Shown here in pieces: positions 1-12,172 of a stretch of 64,000 nt of DNA. The number at the start of each line of letters is the position of its first letter. Positions within the stretch are counted from its first letter, which is position 1. The notes under the pieces were generated by a model. It searched no databases and was not told the DNA's origin. It saw nothing but the letters and a program-made list of their open reading frames with translations. The translations under genes and the position numbers were made by a program. The DNA comes from Parietaria judaica (lineage: Eukaryota; Streptophyta; Magnoliopsida; Rosales; Urticaceae), in NCBI GenBank assembly GCA_954871525.1, contig OX940863.1:39728501-39792500 (forward strand). Direction: 5' to 3'.

Positions 1-410
1 AGCACGCTTAGACCTCATGCTGCCCAAGCCCGCTGGACGGACAATGTTATTTGTGTACGAGTCAAATAGCTACAAAAATACTTGAATTTGATTGAAATGA
101 TAATTTAATACTTAAGTTAAAAGATTAACGGTAAAAATACTTTTAAGTCAGTAAAATGTATCCAAGCAATTTTACCATCAATCCTTAAGCTTAATTATTA
201 AAAATGCAGTTTTAGCCAAAATCAAATATTTTTGCCGTTTTCATAAAAATAATGGTGGTGAACCTGAAAGTAAAAATAAGAAGAACATGGAAAATGAAAG
301 GGTATTACTGCAAATTACTCAAAACTATTCTACTGTGTTGGAAAAGGAGTCTCTAGATCTAAAGCGAGAGAGAGAGAGAGGCTCATTTCTTCGTTCAAAA
401 TTCCAACTTT
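1..410. other. Upstream region of the DRP1 gene, AT-rich, with a weak palindromic repeat
   Basis: No coding potential is visible. Bases about 65-245 contain a loose inverted arrangement: blocks around TTAACGGTAAAAATAC on the left recur in degraded, reverse-complement form on the right, near TTTTTGCCG. This resembles the 'phenylalanine-codon-rich' spacer repeats seen near 47.3-47.9 kb and could be a decayed MITE, but the arms are too diverged to set ends. A short GA run lies at about 365-380. Confidence 0.3.
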
Positions 411-492
411 GTATTTAAACAGAACCCTCTTTCAAACTCTCTCTCTCTCTCTCTTCGCAGACAAGACTCCTTTTCTTTCTCTCTCTCTCCTC
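411..492 (+). promoter_or_regulatory. TATA-like box and CT-rich leader of the DRP1 gene
   Basis: TATTTAAA at 412-419 sits about 130 bases before the ATG and is followed by pyrimidine (CT)n runs at about 435-455 and 475-490. This is a common arrangement for plant core promoters (TATA plus Y-patch / CT-rich 5' leader). Transcription would start near 440-450. This is inferred from position; no transcript evidence is available. Confidence 0.45.
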
Positions 493-547
493 GCCGTGTT
501 CCGGCGAAGCAGCTGTCAGATCCCGACGATCGGCGACCAGAAAGAAA

Positions 548-1247
548 ATGGAGAATTTGATATCGCTCGTTAACAAAATCCAGAGGGCTTGCACGGCTCT
601 CGGCGACCACGGCGAGGGCAGCACCTTGCCGACTCTCTGGGACTCTCTTCCGGCGATCGCCGTCGTCGGTGGTCAGGTCGGTCCTCGAATCCCGATCTCT
701 TCCGATTGGAGCTCGTTGAGCTTCGTTTTGATTTTCTTGATTAGGAATATTTTGGGTGTTTTAGTACGAATTAATTATCACCACATCGGGTTGTGTCATA
801 GCCTAGGTATTAGTATGAGTTTGCGATATATCACGTAACAGTTTCTGCATTCAAAAGAGGAGCTTTCTTACGATCTTGTGTTGTGCCCACAGAGTTCAGG
901 AAAGTCCTCTGTGCTGGAGAGCGTTGTTGGCAAGGATTTTTTGCCTCGCGGATCTGGTAAATTTGTCATGCTGTTAGTTAGCGATTGAATTTGGTCCATC
1001 AATGGGATCAAAACTCCTAATTTTTTTATGGGAATGATGGATCTGCAGGAATTGTAACTCGGCGCCCGCTTGTGCTCCAGCTTCATAAGCTTTCTGAAGG
1101 CAGCAGAGAATATGCAGAGTTCCTCCACCTTCCGCGAAAACGATTTACTGATTTCGGTAAGTTTAATGCCTTTCGTTTTTTTTTTTTTAATAAGGTTCAT
1201 ATTAGTAGTATATTTTGCACTTCATGAACAATTCCAACTACATGTAA

Positions 1248-1280
<33 letters not shown>

Positions 1281-4200
1281 TCATGCATTTCCATCTCTTT
1301 GGGTCCATATGAACCTCTAGTAAGTGTGATTAATCAATTTGGATGATAGCGTGAGTTATTTTTGTGTAGCTGCCGTGAGGAAGGAGATTCAAGATGAGAC
1401 GGACAGAGAAACTGGCCGTTCTACCAAACAGATATCCAGTGTTCCAATTCATCTCAGTATATATTCTCCTATGGGTAGGACTGAGAATTGATTTTTTTTT
1501 TCCGGCTTAATTATGTAATATCTAAATACCTATAAGTATAGCTTCTACCAAATATCAATATGACTGATTCTACTATTAACTATCATGGCAGTTGTCAACT
1601 TGACCCTTATCGATCTTCCTGGACTTACAAAGGTTGCAGTTGGTGAGTACCAAAATATCTTTTGCATTTTTTCTCTTCATATGTACGGTCAAAACGGTTC
1701 GATTTAAACTGCTATTGAGTATTGACAATAAATAAAAAGTGATTTCTCTCGTAGGCAGTTGGGAACTGTCGTAACCGTCGTAATTATAAATGTTAACGGA
1801 ATTTTGTTTATATCTTTTCATCTCCTATTTTACAAAATACTATATTTTTACCCTGCATTGTTTTGGGTGAGTTTGTTGGACAAAACAAGTGGATTTCTTT
1901 TATAGATTCAAATCGGAAAGTATATACTTATAGGCTCGAGAAACATCCGGAGTAAAAACTATTTCTATAAAGATCGCAAGCAAATCCTAGAGGATTGGCG
2001 GATAGCCTTATTCTTAGAAAATGGTCCCAAACTTAAAAACAAAGAAAGTACATCTTTTTAAACAAATTGAATCATCGCTCAATTTATGGCAGTTACATAA
2101 TCATGCTTACTTTGCATGATGCAGAGGGTCAACCCGAAAGTATTGTGGCTGACATTGAGAATATGGTTCGCTCTTTCATTGAGAAGGTAACACCATATTT
2201 GCTTTTAAAAATATCGACATCAAGTCCTATACCATCATATCTATGTACAACCAACTAAAACATGTTATGCCTTGCATTTTCTCCCATTTTTCCGAGTTCT
2301 GTTTCTGTATTTTGTGAATGAACGTTAATATACTACAACCCATATTGGCAGCCAAATTGCATTATTCTTGCCATATCACCAGCTAATCAAGATCTTGCAA
2401 CTTCTGATGCAATCAAAATATCTCGTGAAGTAGACCCAACAGGTAATTTTATAAGTGTTTTTATTTTACCATATCTTTTATAATTTTGAGTTATGGACTA
2501 TGGTTGCGTTCTTGTCTCTTTGCAAATCACAAATGGCGCCTATATTGTTGCAATTCTGTTTTTGTTATACAGGGGATAGGACGATTGGTGTCTTGACAAA
2601 AATTGACCTTATGGATAAGGGTACTGATGCTGTTGATGTAAGCTCTCTTAATCGAGGATTATTCCATTCCCTAGCATGCATTTCAATTAAGTTATGTATC
2701 ACAAAACAAAACAAAACAAACGATAATTATACGACCATTTTCTCCTTAGGTTTGACTTATTATTTAGAATGGGAAACGGGGCTTCTAAAGAACAGAGTAC
2801 TTCTTTAGGTCTAGTTATCCTTTGTCTAAAGTTAGTGGGATGATAATGTCACCCACGTTAAAGTGCCACAAACCCCGTGATGTTGCTGTATCTCGAGTCC
2901 ACGACGTAAAACTATATAGGCGGACTCATGAATGGTTTTATGCGCTTCCATAGGATTCATACATGGTACAGTCCCTGGACTGTCACCTGTCAATGGTGTG
3001 TGTAGTTACAAAGGTTGACACGTGTTTTCCATAAATGAATCTAATGCAATGTTAGTAGATTGCAAAATAATACAAGACCTAAGTTTCCCTGTTAAATAAT
3101 GAAAACAGTACATCTCATTGGTAGACATTATTTCTTTTGATGATAGTGTTTGTGCAAATTATGAACTCATAAGAGTTAGAACTCTCATGGTTATTTTTCG
3201 TGTGCTGCTTAGATGTTGGAAGGGAAGTCTTATAGGCTTAAATTTCCGTGGGTTGGAGTTGTGAATCGCTCACAACAAGATATTAACAAGAACGTTGATA
3301 TGATTGCTGCTCGGCGGAGAGAGCGTGAATATTTTAGCACCACTCCCGAGTACAAACACCTTGCTCACAGAATGGGATCGGAGCATCTGGCCAAGATGCT
3401 CTCTAAGGTACAAAGATACCGTTCTCTTGATATTTAATTTCTTAACCAGGAATTGCTGCTCGGTGATACTTATAATTTTACGAATATTTTCTTTCAGCAT
3501 TTGGAAAATGTAATCAAGTCCAAAATCCCAGGCATCCAATCCCTTATTAGCAAGACAATTTCTGAACTTGAAACTGAACTCTCTCGTCTTGGGAAGCCTA
3601 TTGCTGCTGATGCCGGAGTAAGTAAAATGAAATCTCCCACATTTTATTATCTTATTGATTAAATTGAGTGCTGATTGGTTTTTCCATTTCCAGGGAAAAC
3701 TATATTCAATCATGGAAATTTGTCGGATTTTCGATCAAATATACAAGGAGCATCTCGATGGAGTGTACGTTTACCATCTTCATTTCCTATATTACGTTTA
3801 ATTTTTTTGAATTCTTTTTGCGTTTTGAGCTTTATGTTAATGTTTTGGATCTTTGTTGTTGTTATTTACAGGCGACCTGGGGGAGACAAAGTGTACAATG
3901 TGTTTGACAACCAGCTTCCAGCTGCTTTAAAACGACTGCAGTTTGATAAGCAACTCTCAATGGAAAATATAAGGAAGCTCATTACGGAAGCTGATGGGTA
4001 TCAACCTCATTTGATAGCTCCCGAGCAAGGTTACCGACGACTCATTGAGTCCACGCTGGTCACTATCAGAGGCCCTGCTGAGGCAGCGGTTGATGCGGTA
4101 TGTAATTAAATAAGAAAAGAATAATCTAAAACATTATTGAATATTAGATGGCTATGCGAAGAAATAAAACAGGAAATGGTTTGAAAGTAAATTTTGCTGC

Positions 4201-5593
4201 TTAAACGTGCTTTACGCAGATGTAACTGGTGCACTGCCGTTGCAATACTATGTGCATGAGACTCGATAAATTGAGATGAAAAATTTAAGGATATCAAATT
4301 TATATAATCCTGTCTGGACCAACGGTATTAAACTTCTATACGAGCGTTTATGTTTAGAAAATTGATGCCTCGACTTTGACCAAATTGGCTTAGTTTCTCT
4401 CAAGAGGGGAAATTAGGCTCTGTATTAGCTACACTCCCATTTAGGGGGGTCATAACAGTACAGAGTTACATATTTCCGTAAGAGTCGGGATTACTTGTAT
4501 AATGCCGGTTCTAATCCTAAGTTTGAGTACTAATGCAAATCACTTTCTTATTTCACAATCTCAGGTGCATTCTATATTGAAGGATCTAGTTCACAAGGCA
4601 ATCAACGAGACTTTGGTACATTTTTGAACTAGACAATTTTTTCCTGTATATCTTTAAGTTTCTGTTGACTTCTCTGTGAAGATTATAGAGGAGCTGGCTT
4701 TTCCAATTAAAGCTGTTATGGTCACAGGAGTTGAAGCAATATCCGGGTCTGAGAGTGGAGGTAACCAATGCTGCGTGTGAGTCGTTGGATAGAATGAAGG
4801 ACGAGAGCAAGAAAGCAACTCTCAAGCTCGTGGACATGGAGTGCAGCTACCTCACCGTTGACTTCTTCCGCAAGCTTCCTCAAGATGTCGAGAAGGGCGG
4901 TCAGCCATCGCATTCCATTTTCGACCGATACAATGATACTTATCTCAGGCGTATTGGTAAGTCATCGTGAAATTAAATTAGCTCACTGAAAAGAAAACAA
5001 ATTACAAGAAATGAAAAAAAAAAAAAGATAGTTTTGGAGAATTTTTTTTCCAATTCCTCATTGAGTGAGTGCCCGAACTCAATGCAGAATCATTACAAAT
5101 CTAGTTTTATTGCACGGAAAGCATTTTTGCTGTTTTTTCTGCTAAAAAGAATATTCCAAACATGACCGACTATAAATATCTGCTGCAAATCATTACCATT
5201 TGTTGATGAGTATACAACAAACAGGGTCGACGGTGTTGTCATACGTGAACATGGTGTGCGCGACCCTGCGAAACTCCATTCCCAAGTCCGTGGTGTATTG
5301 CCAAGTCCGAGAGGCGAAACGGAGCTTACTCGACCACTTCTTCACTGACTTGGGAAAAATGGATGTGAGCTTCTTCCTCTGATCTAAATTTGTATATGAA
5401 CCACGTTTGAGAAAGAAAAAAAATCAGAATGTGTTTGACTTTGGTTTTTCCTTTCCCGGTGCAGCCGAAGCGACTTTCGTCGCTATTGAATGAGGATCCG
5501 GCGGTTATGGAGCGACGTGCGGGTCTTGCAAAGAGGCTGGAGCTATACCGGAGTGCGCAGGCGGAAATCGACTCCGTTGCGTGGTCCAAGTAG
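548..5593 (+). CDS. DRP1A: Dynamin-related protein 1A-like (phragmoplastin), 16 exons
   Basis: Large GTPase that forms helical collars on membranes. In plants the DRP1 group acts at the cell plate and plasma membrane in cytokinesis and clathrin-dependent endocytosis (family knowledge). Exons read from GT-AG sites: 548-676, 893-956, 1049-1156, 1370-1474, 1592-1642, 2125-2186, 2352-2442, 2573-2637, 3213-3407, 3498-3617, 3694-3764, 3872-4097, 4565-4615, 4728-4956, 5225-5364, 5465-5593. They total 1836 nt and join without frame breaks into 611 residues, the usual DRP1 length. GTPase motifs are all present: GGQSSGKS (41-48), T68, DLPG (143-146), TKID (212-215) and NRSQ (243-246). Middle domain and C-terminal GED follow, ending EIDSVAWSK. 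No PH or proline-rich domain is seen, as expected for DRP1. The N-terminus [20 protein letters not shown] points to the DRP1A/B/phragmoplastin branch rather than DRP1C/E. Intact, with no oddities. Confidence 0.95.
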
Positions 5594-6940
5594 ACCCCGG
5601 CATGGGCCGATGAGGAATTTTCCTAGTATGTTATGCGTTTGGTGAAGGTTGTGTCATCGTTCAGGTGACATTTTTGATACACGCATGTATGGTTTTGTTG
5701 TATGTGATAGTGAAATTATATTTTTCCCTATTAAATTACTATGGAATTGGATCGAGGGAACACAAATTCGTGGTGTACGTATAGTATGTATGTATAATAT
5801 GATTTTTTTACATTGCTATTATTTATCCACTTTAATGTGTCTTAATCACTAAGTATTATCTTACCACATGACATGACCAAGCTAAGTTAAGGACAATTGT
5901 CTTTAAATGTTTGCTTATTTTTCCAAAAATTTATTTGCACATAACTAAGAATACTTTTGGGATATTGAAAATTAAAATGACTTTAGGATATGAAATAAGG
6001 TTTATTTATCTCGTTTTAATTCAGATGTTATATTTTTGCTAAATAAGAAAATTGGATACCCCTCGACCGAGTAAGAAACGTGTCTACGGTTAGTCTCCCC
6101 GCGTCTCTGTGGATCGAGCATATCTGATCTTAGGATTTTTAAATTATCGATAAGAAATTCGAATTTCACTCTTGTAATTTCTCTTCTCCTGCTTGGGATT
6201 ATCGGGAGTCTACGTTGCTCCCTCTCCCAGTTGTCGTTCTCGGGTAAACTCTGGCTAAAGTACCCAATGTTTGATAAATTTTGATTTATGTATCCAATGT
6301 TTTTTTTTTGCTGGCTAATATACCCAAAGTTAATTCTGTTAGAAATTTTCGTGTGCTCCGTCTATTTTTGTAATTCACCGTCCACATTCGCCACGTGTGG
6401 TGCCACGCAAGCTGCCATGTCACCTCCTTCTCCTCGGAAATCATCACTATTTTGAGTAGTTGAAGTAATTTTGGGTATGTTAAAAACAGTGAAAATTACG
6501 AAATGAAGAGTTGAAGAGGGGCTAAATAGAGAAACTGAGAGGTAAGAAAATAGCATTAAGGGTAATTTCGTCCAAAAATAATAAAAAGGGTATTTTTTAT
6601 CAAATATGAAAAGCTTGGACCTGGAGTGTTATATTAAATTGGAACTTGGAAGTTATAGGTCCGTTAAATAATAAAATAAGCCACGTAATAACTAAACGGC
6701 GTCGCTTGATGATCGTCCTCGTCGCATCGATTCCAATTCCAATTTCAATAAAATCTCAGACAGAGGCGCGTGTATCTTACGCTCCATCACATCATCGTCG
6801 GTGGGTTTCCGTTTCTTTCGATTTGGCTGGCAAAAGAAGCAGCAGAATATTCATTCCGCTTCGAAATCCCAGAAATCATTGCATCGATCTGTCAATGGGC
6901 GATTTGTTGTTTTGATATTCGTATAAAACAACTTGCAGGT
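5594..6940. other. Intergenic region, partly the 5' leader of the hydrolase gene
   Basis: AT-rich spacer. At about 6240-6340 it carries reiterated short phrases (TACCCAATG, TACCCAAAG) of a dispersed plant spacer repeat, and a partial reverse copy of TTTGATAAA lies near 6595. No clean inverted ends or target duplication could be set. From about 6690 the sequence becomes more balanced, and CTTGCAG at 6932-6938 looks like a splice acceptor just before the start codon. The hydrolase therefore probably has a 5'-UTR intron. Confidence 0.35.
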
Positions 6941-6958
6941 ATGAGTGATTTGGTGTTG

Positions 6959-8336
6959 ATGGCTTCGGAGAGGGAGTGTTTTGATATCTCTGGACCATTG
7001 CACTTGACCTCCATTGACTGGTGAACCATCCATCTTTCTTCTTGTTCGTCACTGGTTTCGGATTTTGCGTATATAGTTATGGGTCAATAATAATATAGCC
7101 ATGGCTCTTTGGCAGGGAGAGCCCACATCATCGAAGGTCCGTGGCCGCGAGTTTAGTCCAAGGCGTGTACATCGTCGAGCGGGACCGGCAAGAGAATCGC
7201 CTCGCCGGTCAAGCCCTTGCGCCTCCCTGGTGGGAGTTCTTCCACTTCAAGGTGCTCCGCAACCTCGTCGACAACGATGACATGTCCATATTCGGCGTGG
7301 TCTATGAGTTCAAGCCTCCCGCCTCGTGCTATAGCCGTTCGCTAGATGGAAGCCCGAGATACGTGATCGCGTTCCGAGGGACCCTAATGAAGGCCGGGTC
7401 GTTGGCGCAGGACATTGCGTTAGACCTCCACTTCCTTCAGCACGGCCTTCACCGGACGCCACGCTTTGAGATTGCCATGAAGGCTGTTCGAAACATGGTG
7501 GCATCGGTTGGGGAGGCAAATATCTGGCTAACCGGTCATTCACTAGGCTCGGCCATGGCATTGCTCGCCGGAAAAAACATGGCGAAGACGGGTATTGTTT
7601 TCTTGAATAATTCCAACTTATATAATTCTCCTAACTCCCCTAGGCTTGGGCTCGCAGGAAAAACCATGGCGATTAACGAATTCCAATAACTTTCAATTAC
7701 AAAGTCACGAGTGTGATATAGTTATTTTACAAAGTAGCGGTTTTAAATATGAAAACATACAAAGTTATAACTTAGATGCCTAAAGAATTGATCATGATTC
7801 AAATTTTTGATCAAAATTGAAATCTTACAGGTACTTTTCTCAACTCTTTCCTTTTCAACCCCCCGTTCTTCTCGCCCCCGATTGAGAAGATCAAGGACAA
7901 GAACATCAAGCACGGGATTCGGTTCGCAAGCAGCATCATAACCGCCGGGCTCACCATAGCCATGAAGGCCACCAGCAACAATAACAACCAGAGAGACCAA
8001 TCAGAGGACCATTTTGCAGCTCTCTCGGCGTGGTTTCCTTGTCTGTTTGTGAATCCCGGCGATCACATATGCTCGGAATACATTGGCTATTTTGAACACC
8101 GGAGAAAGATGGACGAGATCGGAGCTGGCTCTATCGAGAGACTGGCGACACAGAATTCTATTGGCGGTTTGTTGTTGAAGGCCATTGGGAGAGAGTCGGA
8201 GCCGACGCACTTGATTCCTTCGGCGAGCTTGACGACAAACATGACTCCTTCGAGGGACTTGAAGGAAGCTCATGGGATTCATCAATGGTGGAGAGATGAT
8301 CTTCAGTTGGAGTCTAAGCTCTACAAGTACAGATAA
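6959..8336 (+). CDS. Alpha/beta-hydrolase, class 3 lipase fold (GDSL esterase/lipase At4g10955-like)
   Basis: Three exons: 6959-7020, 7116-7591 and 7831-8336. All have GT-AG borders and give 347 residues. The protein opens MASERECFDISGPLHLT and contains the nucleophile elbow GHSLG with the predicted catalytic serine at residue 163 (codon 7540-7542). Family-typical blocks follow, including ALSAWFPCLFVNP, SEYIGYFEHR and EAHGIHQWW near the C-terminus. Length and architecture match the plant family commonly annotated as 'GDSL esterase/lipase At4g10955-like', although the active site is GxSxG rather than a GDSL motif. Substrate is unknown and no signal peptide is apparent, so it is probably cytosolic. 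An in-frame upstream ATG at 6941 would add six residues. I prefer 6959 because MASERE is where the family's conserved sequence begins. Confidence 0.9.
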
Positions 8337-9621
8337 GATGTTTTCAATGAGAGGGGTATTTTATTTTGTTTATGATGTATTTGTTCTTTTTATTAATATT
8401 CTTTTGAAGCTCTATTTGTTTGTCTTATTGGATTAGAAGGGCACAATTGTCCATCACAATGCTAATAGTAATAGAATTATGTATTGTAATTCGATTCTGG
8501 GTCGTAACAGATTAAAGCCGGTTTTATGGCATTTGAGATTTTTGGTAGACTTTCATTACGAGATGTGGGACAAAATATCGTTGAACCCGTATCGGAATGT
8601 ACGATCGGGAAGAAGATTTTTATATATATATTTCTACCTTGTATAGTTTTTCGAAAGTTATAAAATTCAAACGTAAATTAGAGCCGTTAATATCCGTTTG
8701 ATTATAGCTCTGACGCTAATTACTCTGCGAGTTCTATAGCAAATTCTATTAAGTTCATGTACAATTTTCAACAATTTATTTTGCACAAATCTTGGTGACT
8801 TTTTATACAACTAATATCAACATATTTCTATGTTCACAAGTTATCATATTTAAGATTTAAATACCAATTGTAAAGGGCTGTACAAAGTTTTAATGTATAT
8901 TATAAGAACACTATATTATCCAAATAAGTTCAAGTTAAACTAATATGGAACGAAAACATATATTCTCAAATTAAATGAAGCTCATTATGAAAAAGAAGTT
9001 GTAACAATTAAGAGATTAATTTGAAGCACAGCAACATATTTAACTTAATCAATGTTGAAATTTTATTGAAAAATTGGTCCCGGCTCTAATAATGTAAATC
9101 AATTAAGATCCAATTTTATTTTTAATCCCAAAATCTGAAACATACAACTTTTTAAATATTTTTTTTATATATAGTCTCAATTTAATTATATTATTACTAA
9201 AGTATTACTCGATAATAAATTACGATTTATTAAAACACTATGGAGTACGAGGCACACGTGTGAATCCCAAGAAATCGGCAAAAGGTTTACGCATCAAAAT
9301 GTTGAACACAACTCTTTTGTGGGAAACACTAACACTTTTATTAAGACCACTCACACTTTTATTAAGACCACTAAAGAAGAATTTACAACACCAAGGTAGC
9401 GTTTTCTATTTTCGTTTCGTGTTTGCATTTTTTTTTAAAATAGCTTTATGAAAACATTTTGAAAACGTGATTGGTTATAATTTCATTGAACTGTTTTTTT
9501 AGAAGAAAATGAGAGTGTGTGGATAATTTTTTGTGTTAAGTTTAATTTTTTAATTGATTATTAAATAGAATCTTGTTTTCTTAATTAAGATAGTTTTTTA
9601 TAAAGAAAACTATGATCAATA

Positions 9622-9624
<3 letters not shown>
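8337..9624. other. AT-rich intergenic DNA
   Basis: Contains the presumed 3' UTR of the hydrolase gene (to about 8400) and then AT-rich sequence without open reading frames or recognisable repeats. Nothing supportable was seen apart from a short direct duplication of ACACTTTTATTAAGACCACT at about 9330-9370. Confidence 0.5.

Positions 9625-9676
<52 letters not shown>
9625..9676. repeat. (TA)26 microsatellite
   Basis: An uninterrupted TA dinucleotide run of about 52 bases, directly abutting the left end of the solo LTR at 9678. It probably varies in length between individuals. Confidence 0.95.
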
Positions 9677-9681
<5 letters not shown>

Positions 9682-10526
9682 AATGCTGAAAAATTGATCA
9701 AACTTTCGAGCGGTCCAATGTCGTGGTATGGGCCGGGGCCAACGTCGTGTATTGACTGTGAGTGGGCTATAGGGCGTTGATCCGTTCGCACTTCGGGTCA
9801 GACGGATCCTCCATTGTCAGTGGACCAGGGGTCCGGGCTCTGTCCGTTGCCTGTAACATCGTCGCCGGCAGCAAACTGGGCTGGGTTACAGGCAGGGGAT
9901 AGCACTAGGGATGTGGTCTCCACGTAGGGAGGGTCTCGGTAAGATCCCAATGTGAGCCCTGACAGACGAGATCCCTCCGCTCGAATCCTTAACGTCGATC
10001 TGGATCCACGGCCGGTCCATAGAGTCAGTACAGACTGGGGGACGGTAACACGTGTTCCGTAGATTGGAATTTAGACAGGCAGATCATACAGTCGTGTCAG
10101 GTTCTTGTCCAGAGATTCCGCCCTAGTCGCTTCCTATGTGGTCCGGATCTCCGGATAATCCCCGGCGGTCGGACCCCTCGGTCCGCATTGTGGGTCCTGA
10201 TACGGGGTCTTTGGTCTATCCGCGAAGTCGGTATATCTGCTAGAGATAATGCACTGGGGGATAGCACGAACACCGCGTAGAACAAAACCTAGCGGGGAGA
10301 GTTGTAAACCGTGCCAGGAATTTCTCCAGAGCTTCCGGGCAGACTTTCAGCCCTTAGGCCAAGCTCGTCCCGGATAGAAATTGTCAAAAAAGGGACTCGA
10401 GCAAAGATTTACGACCAGCGAATAATACGAGCAAAATCGACCGAAGCATCATTCAACGGTCAACAATCCCGACCAGGAAATACGGCACGACGAGAATTCA
10501 AATTTCTCCAAGACACAAGTCAAATC

Positions 10527-11381
10527 TGTTGACGTGGTTTCCCACCTCAATCAGTCAAGTGTGACTTGTGTGTGTATGATATTTTTGGATGAAGCAATTT
10601 GATGGAATTCGATCTCTCACGTTGCAAGCTCACGATTCACTCACGATATATGTATAAGTATATAAGCGATATAAATGAGACGAGGGATTTTTTATAGAGG
10701 TTCGTCCCAAAGCGGTAGTTGACTACTTCCTCTGTTAGTTTATTGCGACAATGAACATAGACGGATAGCTACAGGCAGCTAGATCACGTCTGAGAGTAGG
10801 AAGAAATGGAGAAAGAAAGAAAGAACACAATAAGATCTCAAAATGACAAGAATGCCGGGTAGAAACTCTTCAATGTATTCTCTCGAGGTTGTAAGTGTGC
10901 GTGTCCGTTGATCTGAGCTTGAGCTTGGCATTTATAGACTTCAATTCTTCCCGTTGAACTTCCAGGAATCGAGGGGTCTTCACTCCGTGCTGACCGGGTT
11001 GAATGGACGATCTGGCTACACGTGTCCCATGACTTCGTTCTCGTCGTCGTATTTGAATTATGTCCGTTGGAGACTTGACTCTGTGCTCCTGGTCTTCCGT
11101 CTGAGTTTGAAAAATGGTGCCGGGTAGAGAATATGACGACTCTATCCTCGTCTTTCTGGGCTGCTACCGAGTGGATTTGGGCTTTAGAACTCATTGGGCC
11201 GAGTAGCCTGTGTCCATTGGTTCTTGGTCTGATTGAGAATCTCTTTGGGCTTTCTCAAATGGGCTTTTACGAATACCAATTTATTTCTTAAAAACCTTTT
11301 ATCATAGTTTGTAAATTTAATTAATTCACAACCTTAGCACTTTATGTCACATTTAAATAATGACGAATTTGTACATCAACA
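10527..11381 (-). repeat. 3' LTR of element 1
   Basis: 855 bp. It is identical to 21824-22678 except for GGCAGCTAG here versus GGCAACTAG, and CTTAAAAA versus CTTTAAAA. Internal to it, on the plus strand, is GTTAGCCCCCTA (11382-11393), which on the element's strand is the purine-rich TAGGGGGCTAAC expected as polypurine tract. A 118-codon open frame inside both LTRs is not considered a gene. Confidence 0.95.
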
Positions 11382-11759
11382 GTTAGCCCCCTACTATAAA
11401 AAATACGAAGTAAATTTTATAGTATTTACTCGATGAAATCATGTAAAATTCGTGCCGGATAGGATTAATTAAATTTGTGACTTTTGCCGCAAATCTACAT
11501 AATCCGGGCAGGATTTTGGATAATTTCGAGATCAGATGGACGGATAGGGTCTTGAAGTTGTAACCGTCGCTTCGAATTTTGGGCGGGAACAGTTACAACA
11601 CGTGTCCCATTTTGCGGAGTTCGAAGGGAATAAACTCTTCACATTCTCCTGACACAGCTGTCGTGCTGACGTGTCGCCGGATAGCTCGCTGATCTCAACC
11701 GTAGGATGAGGTTTGTTGCGTTTTTCGAGGAAACCCTAACCGTAGGATCAGCGACAATT

Positions 11760-11775
11760 TTCGAGTATAAACACT
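11760..11775 (+). promoter_or_regulatory. Possible TATA box for the antisense ORF of element 1
   Basis: GTATAAACA (11765-11773), embedded in the small inverted repeat CGAGT-ATAAAC-ACTCG, lies about 400 bases before the first ATG of the antisense ORF. It is followed by a possible 5'-UTR intron (GAAGGTAACC at about 11837 to TTTTTAGAG at about 11904). This would let the antisense ORF be transcribed independently of the LTR promoter. Inferred from position only. Confidence 0.35.
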
Positions 11776-12172
11776 CGAGTGATTCGCATTAAATGGGCAC
11801 GTCTCTTCAGCTTCAGCCCGTCGCACGTCTTTCGAAGGTAACCTCTTTCTCTTTCCTCTATTTATACTCTGTGTGGTATTCGAATACTATTTTCGAATTT
11901 TTAGAGAGAGAAATACTTCAAGTTCTAGTGAGATAAACTCTGCGAATCGCCATTGGAGGTGCTCTGAGGTCTTTACCTTCGTCGTCTTCTTCATCATTCT
12001 CGTGGGGAATCAGGTTCTAGTTTCTTCTCCGTTCTTCTCTGTGAGTCTGTTTGGGGATTGTAGGTTTCTAGATATCGTTCTTTCTATTTTCTTAAATCTT
12101 CGTGCTTTCCAGTTTCTGGGTTTTTGTGTTCGTCTAGATTTCTTTCGGTTTTTCCTAAACTATCTTTATAAG

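Noticed and set aside
6240..6650. Possible MITE between the DRP1 and hydrolase genes
   Set aside because: Only short shared phrases (TTTGATAAA, TACCCAA) match in opposite orientation. No consistent TIR or target duplication could be found.
7141..7689. Hydrolase starting at 7141 as a single-exon protein
   Set aside because: The codon there is GTG within a continuing family-conserved stretch (RRSVAASLVQG). The real start is in the upstream exon, and the frame past 7591 is intron.
10838..11194. 118-codon open frame in both LTRs of element 1 (also 22135-22491)
   Set aside because: It lies in LTR U3/R sequence, has no known domain, and its two copies are identical only because the LTRs are nearly identical.
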